The notes: generated from the letters alone by a model not told the origin. A stretch of 64,000 nucleotides of DNA from Geminocystis sp. M7585_C2015_104 (GCA_015295805.1 DVEF01000065.1:22190-86189); one strand, 5' to 3'; shown: positions 25,775 to 36,811, counted from the first letter of the stretch. Program-made: numbers and translations.

Positions 25775-26997
25775 GAATTGTTTTATGGCGCTCCCTTCCT
25801 TCACAGCCGTACAGACGATGCCTATTATACACCCCTGGGGCAATTGGAATTATTGCTGGCGTTTAGCCTTTATTTCTTCTATTTGTCTGTTCGACCACTC
25901 TAGTCTTTCTATCCCCCCATGCAGAAAAGCAAAAGGAGGCCTGTGGACCCAGGCCCCACTTCTTGGGGTCAGGACCTTTTGGCGATAAATACACAGGCCT
26001 TACACCAAGTTCCTCTGCCCTCTTTTAAACCTTCTAACGCCCCTGAGACCTGAAATTTGCAATTATCGCCACTATAGCTCTCTTATACTCATCGGCCCGC
26101 CTTATGTCTTCCAATGCCTTGCTATAGCCCTGTGAACTGGCCTTTCTTTGAGTGGAGGCCCTTTTCTGAGGATGTTTCCCATCAAGAAAACCTATGGCTA
26201 TGTTATCCTCTCCATTCCATAAAAGAGTATACACAAGCTGAGCTCACTGTTTCTGATGTTTCTTTGAAAAAAACCTCACTTGTCTGTTGTAGTCGAATGT
26301 CTTTCCAGTGAGGCCTTCTTACACCAGTTAAAGGATATTCTACCTGATAAGGTGTATAAGACAGAAGTTAAAACACACCAGTCTGTAGGCAGAAATAGAA
26401 CAGTTAGTCCAACTATATCCCATCCCCCTCTCCCCTACATCCTACCCCCCCTTAGAGTCTATAACGACATTTTTGAGCTACAATGACTCGGCAAAACAGG
26501 CAAAAAGTAGTGTGTTTTTTGCTCTTCAAATACCTAGAAAAATTCCCCGTTTCAAAAAAATTAACCATGTTTCTTACGGATTATAAACATGTGGATAAAC
26601 GAGAAAAAGACAGCCAATGATATGGACTGTGTTTTTCCATCCCACTTATGCCCCCGCTTGGGGGAAAATTGGAAAAAAATAGAGTCTCAAGCAGGGTTTC
26701 TTAGGGGGAAAATAAGAGAGGAAATGATAAGATGGCATAACAGAAAAAGATATATTTTTGCTTTGGTATGTCAAAAAAGAAGAGGTGCTAACGATATAAC
26801 AAAATTGGCCCTGGCAGGGGAGGGGACGACAACAGACAGTTACAAATAGAATTTACAAATAGAATTGGAGAATAGAATAACAGTTATAGACACTATCCTA
26901 TGGAGAGAAAAAGGGAAGAGGTTGCCGGGGGAGGGGAGGATGGATAATAATAAAAGTTTGGATTTAGTGGTTAACAAAGGTAAAGAAAAATAACATT
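25775..26997. other. 1.2 kb region with possible coding remnants
   Basis: No intact gene. In one plus frame, 25790-26310 gives several stretches that look protein-like (SRTDDAYYTPLGQLELLLAF, then FYLSVRPL) broken by stops. A different frame then gives VVVECLSSEAFLHQLKDILP and following residues (26283-26400). A perfect 13-base tandem, TACAAATAGAATT twice, lies at 26841-26866. The remainder holds no feature I can support. Confidence 0.35.
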
Positions 26998-28089
26998 ATG
27001 TTAAGGGCGGGAATAGTAGGACTACCCAATGTGGGCAAATCAACCCTCTTCAACGCAATAGTGACTAATGCCAAAGCGGAAGCGGCAAACTTCCCTTTTT
27101 GTACAATTGAACCAAACGTGGGGGTAGTAGCAGTACCAGATGAGCGTTTGGAAGTGTTGGCTAAGATATCTAACTCTAAGAGAATTGTACCTGCCCGCAT
27201 TGAATTTGTGGATATTGCTGGTTTGGTAAAAGGCGCCAGTAAGGGGGAGGGTTTAGGGAATCAGTTTCTATCCCACATAAGACAGGTAGATGCCATTGTA
27301 CATGTGGTGAGATGTTTCGATGATGAAGATATTATCCATGTTTCTGGTTCAGTAGATCCAGTAAGAGACATGGAGGTAATAAATCTGGAATTGGCATTGG
27401 CAGACTTAGCACAAGTGGAAAGACGACTGGAAAAACAAAGAAAACAGGCGAAAAAACAAAAAGAGGCAGCAGAAGAGGTAGCAGTGTTGGAAAAAATCCT
27501 CCCTCCCCTCAACGAAGGTAAACCGGTGCGTCTGTTGTCACTGACTGCTGAGGAAAAGGCTTTACTCAAACCCTTAGGATTGTTGACTGCTAAGCCTGTA
27601 ATTTATGCTGCTAATGTGAGTGAAGAAGATTTGGCTACTGGCAATGAGTGGGTAAACCAAGTAAGACAACAGGCAGAAAAAGAAAATGCTCTTGTGGTGG
27701 TAATATCGGCAAAAGTGGAGGCGGAATTGGCAGACTTACCCACAGAAGAAAAGGAAGAATATCTAGCAAGCCTGGGGGTGAAAGAGGGGGGATTAAAATC
27801 CTTGATTAAGGCTACCTACCAGTTGCTAGGACTACGCACCTATCTTACCACAGGGGAGAACGAAACCAGAGCCTGGACCATTGTAGCAGGTATGACGGCT
27901 CCACAAGCGGCCGGTGTTATCCACAGTGACTTTGAAAGGGGCTTCATTAGGGCGGAAACTATTAGTTATGAGGATTTAGTGCGCGCCGGAAGTATGGCTG
28001 CCGCTAGGGAAATGGGATTAGTGCGCTCAGAAGGGAAAGATTATGTGGTACAAGAGGGAGACGTGATGTTATTCCGTTTTAATGTCTGA
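26998..28089 (+). CDS. ychF: Ribosome-associated P-loop ATPase YchF (OLA1 family)
   Basis: A 363-residue TRAFAC-class NTPase. G1 is GLPNVGKST (about 7-15); [10 protein letters not shown] gives the G3 region; the G4 position reads ANVSEED, the NxxE form that gives YchF its ATP preference. A coiled coil (about 125-165, [14 protein letters not shown]) and a C-terminal TGS domain (from about 278, [27 protein letters not shown]) complete the family layout. Involved in translation and stress response. Confidence 0.97.
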   Translation: MLRAGIVGLPNVGKSTLFNAIVTNAKAEAANFPFCTIEPNVGVVAVPDERLEVLAKISNSKRIVPARIEFVDIAGLVKGASKGEGLGNQFLSHIRQVDAIVHVVRCFDDEDIIHVSGSVDPVRDMEVINLELALADLAQVERRLEKQRKQAKKQKEAAEEVAVLEKILPPLNEGKPVRLLSLTAEEKALLKPLGLLTAKPVIYAANVSEEDLATGNEWVNQVRQQAEKENALVVVISAKVEAELADLPTEEKEEYLASLGVKEGGLKSLIKATYQLLGLRTYLTTGENETRAWTIVAGMTAPQAAGVIHSDFERGFIRAETISYEDLVRAGSMAAAREMGLVRSEGKDYVVQEGDVMLFRFNV

Positions 28090-28121
28090 TCTTCTACGCT
28101 TGTTTGACCAATGAAATACAA

Positions 28122-28988
28122 TTAATTTTCCCCCAATGCCTCCAGGAGGGATTGACGCATGAGGGAAAGAGGCGCCGCTAATCCCACCCAAATCTCTAAA
28201 GCCACCGCACCCTGTTTCACTAACATCTCACTGCCGTCGATACCAGTCAACCCTCTGGCAGCCGCCTGTTTTAGTAAAAGGGTTGGCCGGGGGTTGTAAA
28301 TAAGGTCGTATACAATGGTACCATCAGTCATTAATTCTATTTCCTGGGGGGAAAGGGGAGACTGTTGACAGTGGGGATACATGCCAATGGGGGTGGTGTT
28401 GACAATCAGCCGGCATTGAGGGATTAAGGTGGGGATTTCCTCCCAGCTGTGAAGGGATATGCGATGCTGTAGGGGAGTGTTATGCCAGGAGAGGCCAAAT
28501 TTGGTCAATTTTTCGGGATTACGTCCTACTATTCTGATTTTCTCACATCCCAACTGGGCACAACCGACAACGGCGGCACGGGCGGCACCACCATTGCCTA
28601 AAATAAGAGGGGTAGTGTGGGGCCAATCCCGCTTAATTTCCAAAAGAGGAGAAATAAAACCATCAACGTCAGTATTAGTGCCATACCACTCGTCTTCCTC
28701 CAACCAGACGGTGTTGACAGCCCCAATTAGTTTGGCCTTGTCGCTAATATGGTCTAACAGGGGTAAGACTGCCTCCTTGTGGGGGATGGTGACATTAAAG
28801 CCTCTAATACCAATAGCCCTAAAAGCCCGAAACACATCCCCCAGGTTTTCTGGTTTTACAGGGAAGGGCACATAAACATAGTCCAATTCTAGGGCACGAA
28901 GGGCCTGATTCTGGAATACAGGTGACAGAGAATGTTCTAGGGGGTAACCAATAATGCCTAATAGCTTAGTCTTACCAGTAATCTTCAT
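28122..28988 (-). CDS. aroE: Shikimate dehydrogenase
   Basis: A 288-residue NADP-dependent enzyme of the shikimate pathway (3-dehydroshikimate to shikimate). Motifs: IGYPLEHSLSPVFQN at the start, the catalytic Lys in NVTIPHKEAV, NTDVDGF with the catalytic Asp, the NADP-binding GNGGAARAAV (about 130-139) and a C-terminal GIDGSEMLVKQGA. I used the ATG at 28988; a GTG directly before it is possible. Confidence 0.95.
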   Translation of the reverse strand: MKITGKTKLLGIIGYPLEHSLSPVFQNQALRALELDYVYVPFPVKPENLGDVFRAFRAIGIRGFNVTIPHKEAVLPLLDHISDKAKLIGAVNTVWLEEDEWYGTNTDVDGFISPLLEIKRDWPHTTPLILGNGGAARAAVVGCAQLGCEKIRIVGRNPEKLTKFGLSWHNTPLQHRISLHSWEEIPTLIPQCRLIVNTTPIGMYPHCQQSPLSPQEIELMTDGTIVYDLIYNPRPTLLLKQAAARGLTGIDGSEMLVKQGAVALEIWVGLAAPLSLMRQSLLEALGEN

Positions 28989-29051
28989 CACCAGAAACTA
29001 GTAACAATCATCAAGGGCGTAGAATCATATGATACGCCCCGGGGAGGAAAA

Positions 29052-29237
29052 CTAGCGTAATCCCAGCCAAGATAATAGGTCTTGTCCGGTAAAGTACTCA
29101 ATGAGTAGTGTTAGGACAAAACCAATCATGGCGGCGCGCCCATTCAATCTCTCTGCATAATCATTGAAGCCGAATTTGGGCTCTTCTAGATTGGGGGTTA
29201 CTTTGGGTTGGGGTTGGGGTTGTTGGGATTGTGTCAT
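29052..29237 (-). CDS. High-light-inducible protein (Hlip, one-helix chlorophyll-binding)
   Basis: A 61-residue protein with a Gln/Pro-rich N-terminus, FGFNDYAERLNGRAAMIGFV (about 22-41) and one membrane helix. The ERLNGRAAMIGF block is the chlorophyll a/b-binding motif (E.NGR.AM.GF) shared with plant LHC proteins. Hlips bind chlorophyll and carotenoid and protect photosystem II intermediates under high light. Which of HliA-D this is cannot be told. An AAGGAGTAG ribosome binding site lies upstream. It sits between aroE and tgt on the same strand. Confidence 0.95.
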   Translation of the reverse strand: MTQSQQPQPQPKVTPNLEEPKFGFNDYAERLNGRAAMIGFVLTLLIEYFTGQDLLSWLGLR

Positions 29238-29290
29238 GGGTTTCTACTCCTTTAACTTTTGTGAAGATTTTAGCATAGATTCTTGACAAA

Positions 29291-30433
<1,143 letters not shown>

Positions 30434-30494
30434 TCAACTAATGTACAACCTGGGGGCAGTAGTTGACAAATTCTTTTCCGGGGGAAACAAGGGG

Positions 30495-30938
30495 CTAAAA
30501 GTCTTCGTCAGGGGGCATATCCCATTTAGCGGAAAACACTTCCCCTAGCATTTCCTCTATGTTATCAAATCCCAGATTCCTACAGACCTGGTGTTCCCGA
30601 CTCTCACTGGGCATGGGGATGAGGGTGAGGGTGCGATTTTCCTGGATTAGGTCAAAATAGGTTTCTTCGGGGGATACCTGATTCAGATACAGATAGTCGA
30701 AACTCTGCACATTTATGTACAGACTCTTATTCACCACTATGGTAGCCTGATTTGGCTCATTGAATACTTCCAGTACTACTCCCCGCCCCTGATTCTGTAT
30801 TACTCCATCTATTTTGTGTATGTAACGAACGTGGGTTAAGTCATTGAGGAGACGTTTCATGTCTTCCTTGTTGACGATGATACCGGATTCGATTATACAG
30901 GGTGCAGGCAGTTGACGGGAATTATGTTGTTGACTCAT
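30495..30938 (-). CDS. Conserved hypothetical protein
   Basis: A 147-residue acidic cytosolic protein with no signal or membrane segment. After a Pro/Gln-rich start it has a beta-rich middle (GVIQNQGRGVVLEVFNEPNQ, ATIVVNKSLYINVQSFDYL) and an acidic C-terminus (MLGEVFSAKWDMPPDEDF). Composition and clean frame argue for a real gene. I do not recognise the family; it has the character of a cyanobacteria-specific protein. A long T-run lies just upstream of the start. Confidence 0.75.
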   Translation of the reverse strand: MSQQHNSRQLPAPCIIESGIIVNKEDMKRLLNDLTHVRYIHKIDGVIQNQGRGVVLEVFNEPNQATIVVNKSLYINVQSFDYLYLNQVSPEETYFDLIQENRTLTLIPMPSESREHQVCRNLGFDNIEEMLGEVFSAKWDMPPDEDF

Positions 30939-31249
30939 AGCAGTTTCCTTTTTTTTTTGCTCCTAATAATATTTACTACAACCCCCCGGGTTTGGGCTAT
31001 CCTTAATCTGCATCTTGGCTGTGGGAAGACGGGGAAGATGCCAGCAAATGGGGGGAGACTGGGACTAAATTAAAGATAGCAAACCCGAATCTTTTGGTTT
31101 TAATAGAGGGCTTTTTTGGGGAAATAATCAGCTTGTATTCTTATATTGGTGGCAACACCAGATTTTTTGGCATTTTCTGGTTATCACTACACAATGTTAA
31201 CCCAAAATTTTCTGTTTGTTCAGGATAATTATCAATTTTTTTTACAATA
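30939..31249. other. Divergent intergenic region upstream of cobS
   Basis: About 310 bases. An inverted repeat GCATCTT/AAGATGC (31010-31016 and 31035-31041) could form a hairpin. GGATAATTATCAATT near 31224 resembles half of a Fur site. I searched for cobalamin riboswitch landmarks before cobS and found none. Confidence 0.4.
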
Positions 31250-32032
31250 ATGAAGGATATATTGGCGTCTCTGTGTGGGGCGATCGTATTTTATACGGCG
31301 ATACCCCTTCCCCCTTTCCTGCCGGTGAGTCTGAAGAAGATTGCCCTGTGGTTAGGGTGGTTAGGGATTTTGTTAGGCTTAGTGGTGTCTTTGGCAGAGG
31401 CGATTCTTGGCTGGCTTGGCTTTTCCCCTCTGCTTAGCAGTGTTTTTGCTGTAGCCTGGTGGTTATACTTAACCGGCGGATTTCATTTTGATGGGCTGAT
31501 AGACTTTGGGGACTGTTTGGGGGTGCAGGGGGGCGTTAAAAAACGCCTAGAAGTGATGCAAGACAGCCGTGTGGGGGCTTTTGGTCTACTTTTAGGGTTT
31601 TTTGTCCTTTTTGTCAAGGTCGTGGCCTTGAGGGAGCTTTATGTGCCTGTGTGGTGGGGGTTATGTCAGTCTTTAAGTTGGGGTAGATGGGCGCAACTAA
31701 TGGCCATCACCCTCTACCCCTATATCCGGGAGGGTGGGAAAGGGGCTTTTTTGAAGGGGGGGATAGAATCCTGGCGGGATGTAGTTTTGGGCTCTTCTTT
31801 TATACTTCTGCTAGGAGGGGTGGAATTGTGGTATTTCCGACATTCTCCTTGGGAAGCGTTGCTGGGAATGGGAATCTGTCTTAGCATTTCCCTGGTAGTG
31901 GCCTGGTTATGTCAAAAACCCCTTGGCGGACATACTGGCGACACCTATGGTGCTACGGTGGAAATCACAGAGGCCCTGATTCTCAGTTTTTTTACCCTCC
32001 CTCATCCCTTTTTGAGGAGTTGGTGGGGATAA
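31250..32032 (+). CDS. cobS: Adenosylcobinamide-GDP ribazoletransferase (cobalamin synthase)
   Basis: A 260-residue polytopic membrane enzyme for the last step of cobamide assembly. Seen: TAIPLPPFLP near the start, the metal-binding acidic motif GGFHFDGLIDFGDCLG (about 76-91), RLEVMQDSRVGAFG (about 98-111) and GGHTGDTYGATVEITE near the C-terminus, all characteristic of CobS. Some of its helices are Gly/Leu/Trp rich. An overlapping plus-strand frame from 31216 is a shadow. tgt is nearby on the opposite strand. Confidence 0.93.
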   Translation: MKDILASLCGAIVFYTAIPLPPFLPVSLKKIALWLGWLGILLGLVVSLAEAILGWLGFSPLLSSVFAVAWWLYLTGGFHFDGLIDFGDCLGVQGGVKKRLEVMQDSRVGAFGLLLGFFVLFVKVVALRELYVPVWWGLCQSLSWGRWAQLMAITLYPYIREGGKGAFLKGGIESWRDVVLGSSFILLLGGVELWYFRHSPWEALLGMGICLSISLVVAWLCQKPLGGHTGDTYGATVEITEALILSFFTLPHPFLRSWWG

Positions 32033-32103
32033 TCAACAATTACAGGGGGTGCCCCTTTTATCCCCCTACTTGTCATTACACACCCTGTGTCTCATAAATG
32101 GGG

Positions 32104-32358
32104 CTAGTAGTAGTCGGTTTCTGGTTGCATTTGTGGCACGGGTGTTTCAAAATTGGAGGCATCCCGGAGAAAACGCCATGCCTCCTCTTCGATGCGGTTA
32201 ATAAGATAGTTTTCCATCACATTGGCGTGACGAAGACAGGCCAGATAACCCTCCATATACATCCGTAAGTCTTCGTAGCGCCCACCTCTGTGCCACAAGT
32301 CTACCATCCCGTCTGTGAGTTTTTGATAGTGCCGAATCGCCAAGGGATCTGTTAGCAT
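32104..32358 (-). CDS. DUF6761-type cyanobacterial small protein
   Basis: An 84-residue protein: MLTDPLAIRHYQKLTDGMVD, then LWHRGGRYEDLRMYMEGYLA, a second helix (VMENYLINRIEEEAWRFL) and a tail ending in PETDYY. I recognise the pattern of a small cyanobacteria-specific family annotated DUF6761. Function unknown. Confidence 0.75.
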   Translation of the reverse strand: MLTDPLAIRHYQKLTDGMVDLWHRGGRYEDLRMYMEGYLACLRHANVMENYLINRIEEEAWRFLRDASNFETPVPQMQPETDYY

Positions 32359-32427
32359 TGTTATTTGGCCTAGCTAGTGGATTAACTCTACCAGGGGCTA
32401 TCAAACCTCCCTTGACTCCATTGTAAC

Positions 32428-33120
32428 TTAATTGCCTGGGAATCCTACATACCAAAAGTAGGTTACCATTGGGATCACTGTAGCCAGTACCAGCAGTACA
32501 ATTGTCCACAGCATAGCACTACGGGTATCTGTCTCCTCGGCAGAGGCAAAGGTGCTTTCGATGTTAATCTCTTCCATTTTAGGCGCCCCTGGGTCCTGTT
32601 TGCCTGACAAGACAGCCACCAGACGATTGCCAGCGGAGATTAATGCTTGGTTGTATTGTAAATCCTTAAGGAAATAGGGGAAGGTCTCATGGACTATACT
32701 ATCTCTGATTTCTGGTGTAAGCAGATTAACAGTGTCATCTCCTTGGGCAATGGCGGTGCGGTTGCCAAGGGTGTCTACTACTATCAATACCTGATTTTTG
32801 GCATCGGCTGGGGAGGGATACCAGGTTTGGAATATTTCCCTTGCTAGGGAATCTATAGTCTGTCCGTAATCAAGACGCTCTATGACCACCATTCTCACTT
32901 CCTTGCCAGTATTTTCCGCTAGCTGACGCAACATGTTAGACAGTTGTCCTTCGGTAGCACGACTGATTACATCCGCTTCATCCACAACCCACAAGTTTTC
33001 CCCCGCCGCTACCATGGGCAAGTCGTAAACCCCCGTCGCCCTAGCTTCCTTTACAGCCACGTTTAGGAGGAATAACAGGGAGATAAAGACAGTAAAAACA
33101 ATCCTTGTCGCCTTATTCAT
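32428..33120 (-). CDS. psb32: Psb32-type TPM domain protein, photosystem II repair
   Basis: A 230-residue protein: signal peptide (MNKATRIVFTVFISLLFLLN then VAVKEARA), a TPM (TLP18.3/Psb32/MOLO-1) domain of about 140 residues beginning with LWVVDEADVISRATEGQL and including VLIVVDTLGNRTAIAQGDD, and a C-terminal membrane helix (LWTIVLLVLATVIPMVTYFWY). The domain is lumenal, anchored to the membrane. Psb32 and plant TLP18.3 help photosystem II repair after photodamage. I took the ATG at 33120; one at 33138 adds six residues without improving the signal peptide. Confidence 0.85.
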   Translation of the reverse strand: MNKATRIVFTVFISLLFLLNVAVKEARATGVYDLPMVAAGENLWVVDEADVISRATEGQLSNMLRQLAENTGKEVRMVVIERLDYGQTIDSLAREIFQTWYPSPADAKNQVLIVVDTLGNRTAIAQGDDTVNLLTPEIRDSIVHETFPYFLKDLQYNQALISAGNRLVAVLSGKQDPGAPKMEEINIESTFASAEETDTRSAMLWTIVLLVLATVIPMVTYFWYVGFPGN

Positions 33121-33174
33121 ACCAACAGTTGTCCCCATTGCACCACTTGTGACATATTATCCCACACCTGGGGC

Positions 33175-35109
33175 TTAAAAGGAGCGAATGGGAATAAAGC
33201 CAGCCTTTTCGATTAGTTTTTGTCCTTCGTCACTCAACAAGAGATTGACATAAGCCTTTCCTGCCCTTGCTTGTAGACTGTCATCGTCTCTATATACCAC
33301 AAAAAGGCGTCTCACTAGGGGGTATTCCTCATTCCTAAAGGCGTCATAGTCGGCAATTCTACCCTGTTGACGACACTGTTGGGAGGTGGGCAATTCTCCC
33401 TGATAGGGTTTAATCAAGGGGGAGGAGTCGTCTCGGGCGATGGCTAAGGGTTTAACATCACATTCTGGGATAAGATTCGCTGCCGAAGCCAAATAAATAC
33501 TACCCCCTTGTTTTATGTCTTCCGAGGCAATGTGTTTAACCGCTTCCGCTGGGGTGGGAAAGGTTTGGACAGTTTTAGCAAGGGGCATATCCCCCATAAT
33601 TTCCTCCTTCAGGATAACAGTGGCGCCACTTTCCGAGGGGGGAGTGTATGGTTTAATGGTGGCATTAGGCCCTCCTAGCTGCCGCCAGTTAGTGATTTTG
33701 CCCCCGTATATCTGTCGTATCTGACCTATAGTTAGGCCTTCCACCCCTAAGTTATAGTTTACTACAAATACAACACCATCAATGGCTACAGGTGTCTGAC
33801 CAAGTTTAATACCTCTTTCATTGGCCTCTTCTATTTCACTTTTTTTCAGGGGGCGGGAAGACTGTGCTAAAGTTAGTTTATCATCCAATAGCATGGCTAT
33901 ACCCGTGCCCGAGCCCGGAGGCTTATTTAAGGGAAGTTTTTCGGTCAGATGAAACTGAGGCACCACCTCTTTTAGACGGGGGTTGAGGGTTTTATTTATT
34001 TTCTTCCAGGCTGTGCTACCTCCGTAAAACCAAGTGCCCTCAGGTATATCAGGAATATGGGCAAAACACTGCCATAGATTCTCCTTCGTGTTTTTGATGA
34101 CCGTCTCCTGACTTCTTTGACTGGGGCATTCTTTCACTCCAGTTACCGGGAGGGAGAAGATGTTAACGGTTAGTTTTGGCAGCAACCAGACTGCAAACAA
34201 GGCTACGGCTGCCGTTGCCGCCAGTGGCGTTAAAATGGGTTTGTAGGCATCTAGTGGCAGGGGCAAAAGGGGTTTTTTCCTTAGACTTTCTACTGCCCTT
34301 AGCATCTCTTCAGCAGTAGCATAGCGCTTTTGAGGGTCACATTCAATGGCCTTATTGATAATTTTCTTTAAGCCGTTACTGACATCCGGCGCATAATTGG
34401 ACCATAACAGTTTAAGGGAGAGAGGGTCTCTTTCTATGGTATCAGGTCTTCTACGGGTGAGAAGGAAGACACATACCATTCCTAGGGAGTACAAGTCCGA
34501 ATTATATGACACCTTGCCTGAGAGTTGTTCGTGGGGCATATAACTAGGTGTGCCAATTACCAGACTGCTTTTTGCCTCTTCTCCTCCCCCCTCCTCACTA
34601 CTGGTGTCGCTACTCATTAATTCTTTTACCGCCCCGTAGTCAATTAAAACCGGTTTTTGATCCCTTTTCCTGATAATTATGTTTTCTGGTTTAATGTCTC
34701 GGTGGATAATCCCCCGCTTGTGCACATAGTCCAGTACTGGTAAAATGTCCAACAGTAGGTCTATTACAAAATCCTCAGTGACTGGACCTTGTTGTACTAT
34801 TTGTAGAAGCGTTTTTCCTTCTATGTATTCTTGTACCAGAAAGAATTTATTGTTAAGGGAAAAATAGGCGTAAAGCTGAGGAATTTGTTTATTATCCGCA
34901 CATAATTTCTCCAGGGTTTCTGCCTCTTTCCGGAAACGCTTTTCTAGGGATTTTCGGTATTTTTCGTTGGTAATACTGGGTTTAAACTGTTTGATAACAC
35001 ATATGCGTCTGGAGGGAAGGTGGGTGTCTTCTGCCAAATATGTCTTCCCAAAACCCCCTTGCCCCAAAATCTCCTTGATGAGATAACGTCCATATAGGAG
35101 GGTAGACAT
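33175..35109 (-). CDS. Ser/Thr protein kinase fused to a PstS-like phosphate-binding domain
   Basis: A 644-residue three-part protein. Residues 1-280 are a eukaryotic-type kinase: Gly loop GQGGFG (16-21), Lys40, HRDIKPEN (136-143), DYG in place of DFG (157-159) and GTPSYMPHEQ (186-195); the catalytic residues are intact. Residues about 291-312 form a membrane helix. Residues about 350-644 match periplasmic phosphate-binding proteins: FYGGSTAW (361-368), GSGTGIA, AIDGVVFVVN and LTIGQIRQIYGGKITNWRQLGG as in PstS. It therefore could sense an extracytoplasmic anion, phosphate being the best guess, and signal by phosphorylation inside. No transporter genes adjoin it. Confidence 0.9.
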   Translation of the reverse strand: MSTLLYGRYLIKEILGQGGFGKTYLAEDTHLPSRRICVIKQFKPSITNEKYRKSLEKRFRKEAETLEKLCADNKQIPQLYAYFSLNNKFFLVQEYIEGKTLLQIVQQGPVTEDFVIDLLLDILPVLDYVHKRGIIHRDIKPENIIIRKRDQKPVLIDYGAVKELMSSDTSSEEGGGEEAKSSLVIGTPSYMPHEQLSGKVSYNSDLYSLGMVCVFLLTRRRPDTIERDPLSLKLLWSNYAPDVSNGLKKIINKAIECDPQKRYATAEEMLRAVESLRKKPLLPLPLDAYKPILTPLAATAAVALFAVWLLPKLTVNIFSLPVTGVKECPSQRSQETVIKNTKENLWQCFAHIPDIPEGTWFYGGSTAWKKINKTLNPRLKEVVPQFHLTEKLPLNKPPGSGTGIAMLLDDKLTLAQSSRPLKKSEIEEANERGIKLGQTPVAIDGVVFVVNYNLGVEGLTIGQIRQIYGGKITNWRQLGGPNATIKPYTPPSESGATVILKEEIMGDMPLAKTVQTFPTPAEAVKHIASEDIKQGGSIYLASAANLIPECDVKPLAIARDDSSPLIKPYQGELPTSQQCRQQGRIADYDAFRNEEYPLVRRLFVVYRDDDSLQARAGKAYVNLLLSDEGQKLIEKAGFIPIRSF

Positions 35110-35269
35110 AGTTTTTTGTTTATTTGGTGAGGGTTTTACCTCATTATGTTACATCAGCCTCAGAATCTGGCGGGATTTGTGTGTTGTAGAATACATGCTC
35201 TTTTGGTGACTGATAACAGTGGTTACCATAAAATGGCATATTGGTATGACAGTCTAGTAATCTGGATAT

Positions 35270-36811
35270 ATGATTCGCCGCAGAAAATCCCTCAGCGATT
35301 CTAAGATTCCTCTTGTTTCTTCCCTTTTAAACCATTACCTGGACAGTCTAATTATCAGTAAAATATTTGCCATAATTTCTGCCTTGAATTTCGGTTTAGT
35401 CATTTTTGACATTACCTATATCCCCCTGAGAGATATTTGGCTAAATGGAAAAATTACTTTGGGTAAATTCAAAATGGGGCCTTACGAATACAAAGGAATT
35501 AATCTGAAAATTATCCCCACCTCTGTTAGCAATTTTCTCGTGCAATACGATTTAATTAAAGGTATTCAACCTCATCGAGACACTCAGGCTTTTTTGGATA
35601 AGTACAACTCCTTGAAACAGACAATATATGCCAAAGGTTTAGAAAGTCCAGAAGCAGAGGCTATCATAGCAGAATTGAGACAAGCCAGTGACGAGATGAT
35701 AACCAGTAATCCCTTCGCCCTAGCTGGCAAAACTGGCACTTTAGAGACTATAAAAAACCGCATGAGGGATTATATGAAGAATTATATCTACAACCCTCAG
35801 GATTCTTCCAGAATTGCTTTTACTTCTTTCTGGAACAGAGAATTTCTCGCAAAGAATACCCAGGAAAAATTGAGATTTTTTGACAATCAAATCATTCCTC
35901 TCATTAGGACTAACTTTTTTCGTCCTTTCAGCGAGAGTGGGGAATTCGTGGACTATTTCGGCTTGATTGATTTTCCTTTTATAGCAGTAATACTTGCTGA
36001 TTTTGTTATTCGTTGTTTTGGAATTAGTCTACGGTATCGTGGGGTTAGTTTTAAAGATGCTATCCTTTGGCGTTGGTATGATTTAATTTTCCTTTTACCT
36101 CGTTATCGTTGGCTGAGAATTGTTCCAGTTATGATTCGTTTAGATGAGTCAAAAATTGTTAGCCTAGAAGACATAAAGAAACAGGCAAGTCAAGGCTTTG
36201 TGGCAACCGTCGCCGAAGACATAACAGAAATAGTTGTTTTAAGAATCTTCAACCAAGTCCAAAAACTAATTGAAACTGGCAGCATAGAAAGACTGGTAAT
36301 CTCCCAGAATCCCGAGAGGGAATATATAGATTTAAATGACATCAACGAAGTAGCAGAAATCTCGAAAATTTTGGTAAATCTCATAGTAGAAGAAATCCTG
36401 CCCCAGATTCGAAGTGAAGTAGAGGCCCTGTTGGCATATATCCTAGAAAAAACCCTAAAAGAGTCACCTATTTACAACAACATTATCTTCCTAAACGATG
36501 GGGAGAAAATAGTCAAGGAAATAAGTCAAAAAACGGCAGCTGCTGTCTATAGGGCCCTGGGGGAAACTTTAAACAAATTGAGGGAAGAGGACAAAGTTTT
36601 TGAGCAACATCTGACGAAAATATTTGGGAAAATAGGAGATACAATTAATTTGAGGCCAAGGGCAAAACAGGATATAAACAAAATAGAGGGGTTATTGGTA
36701 GCCCTATTGGAGGAAGTGAAGGTCAATTATATCATGAGTCTAGCGGCGGAAGACATAGAAAGTATTTTGGACGAAAAACGAGCCCTTTTAAGCGGTACAA
36801 AACGAGAATAA
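35270..36811 (+). CDS. Large membrane-associated protein of unknown function
   Basis: A 513-residue protein. Residues about 27-50 form one membrane helix (ISKIFAIISALNFGLVIFDI), followed by about 180 soluble residues, then a membrane region at about 225-290 (GLIDFPFIAVILADFVIRCF and WYDLIFLLPRYRWLRIVPVM). The last 220 residues are charged and helical (coiled-coil-like, with VEALLAYILEKTLK and VYRALGETLNKL). RYRWLRIVPVMIR has spaced arginines as in channel S4 segments, but no pore motif is seen. I do not recognise the family. It is divergent from the kinase gene. Confidence 0.8.
   Translation: MIRRRKSLSDSKIPLVSSLLNHYLDSLIISKIFAIISALNFGLVIFDITYIPLRDIWLNGKITLGKFKMGPYEYKGINLKIIPTSVSNFLVQYDLIKGIQPHRDTQAFLDKYNSLKQTIYAKGLESPEAEAIIAELRQASDEMITSNPFALAGKTGTLETIKNRMRDYMKNYIYNPQDSSRIAFTSFWNREFLAKNTQEKLRFFDNQIIPLIRTNFFRPFSESGEFVDYFGLIDFPFIAVILADFVIRCFGISLRYRGVSFKDAILWRWYDLIFLLPRYRWLRIVPVMIRLDESKIVSLEDIKKQASQGFVATVAEDITEIVVLRIFNQVQKLIETGSIERLVISQNPEREYIDLNDINEVAEISKILVNLIVEEILPQIRSEVEALLAYILEKTLKESPIYNNIIFLNDGEKIVKEISQKTAAAVYRALGETLNKLREEDKVFEQHLTKIFGKIGDTINLRPRAKQDINKIEGLLVALLEEVKVNYIMSLAAEDIESILDEKRALLSGTKRE

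Noticed and set aside
30939..31249. Possible cobalamin riboswitch before cobS
   Set aside because: Neither the B12-box nor the conserved core elements could be found; only a simple inverted repeat is present.
31216..31437. ORF starting before cobS in another frame
   Set aside because: Overlaps the true CobS reading frame, which carries all family motifs.
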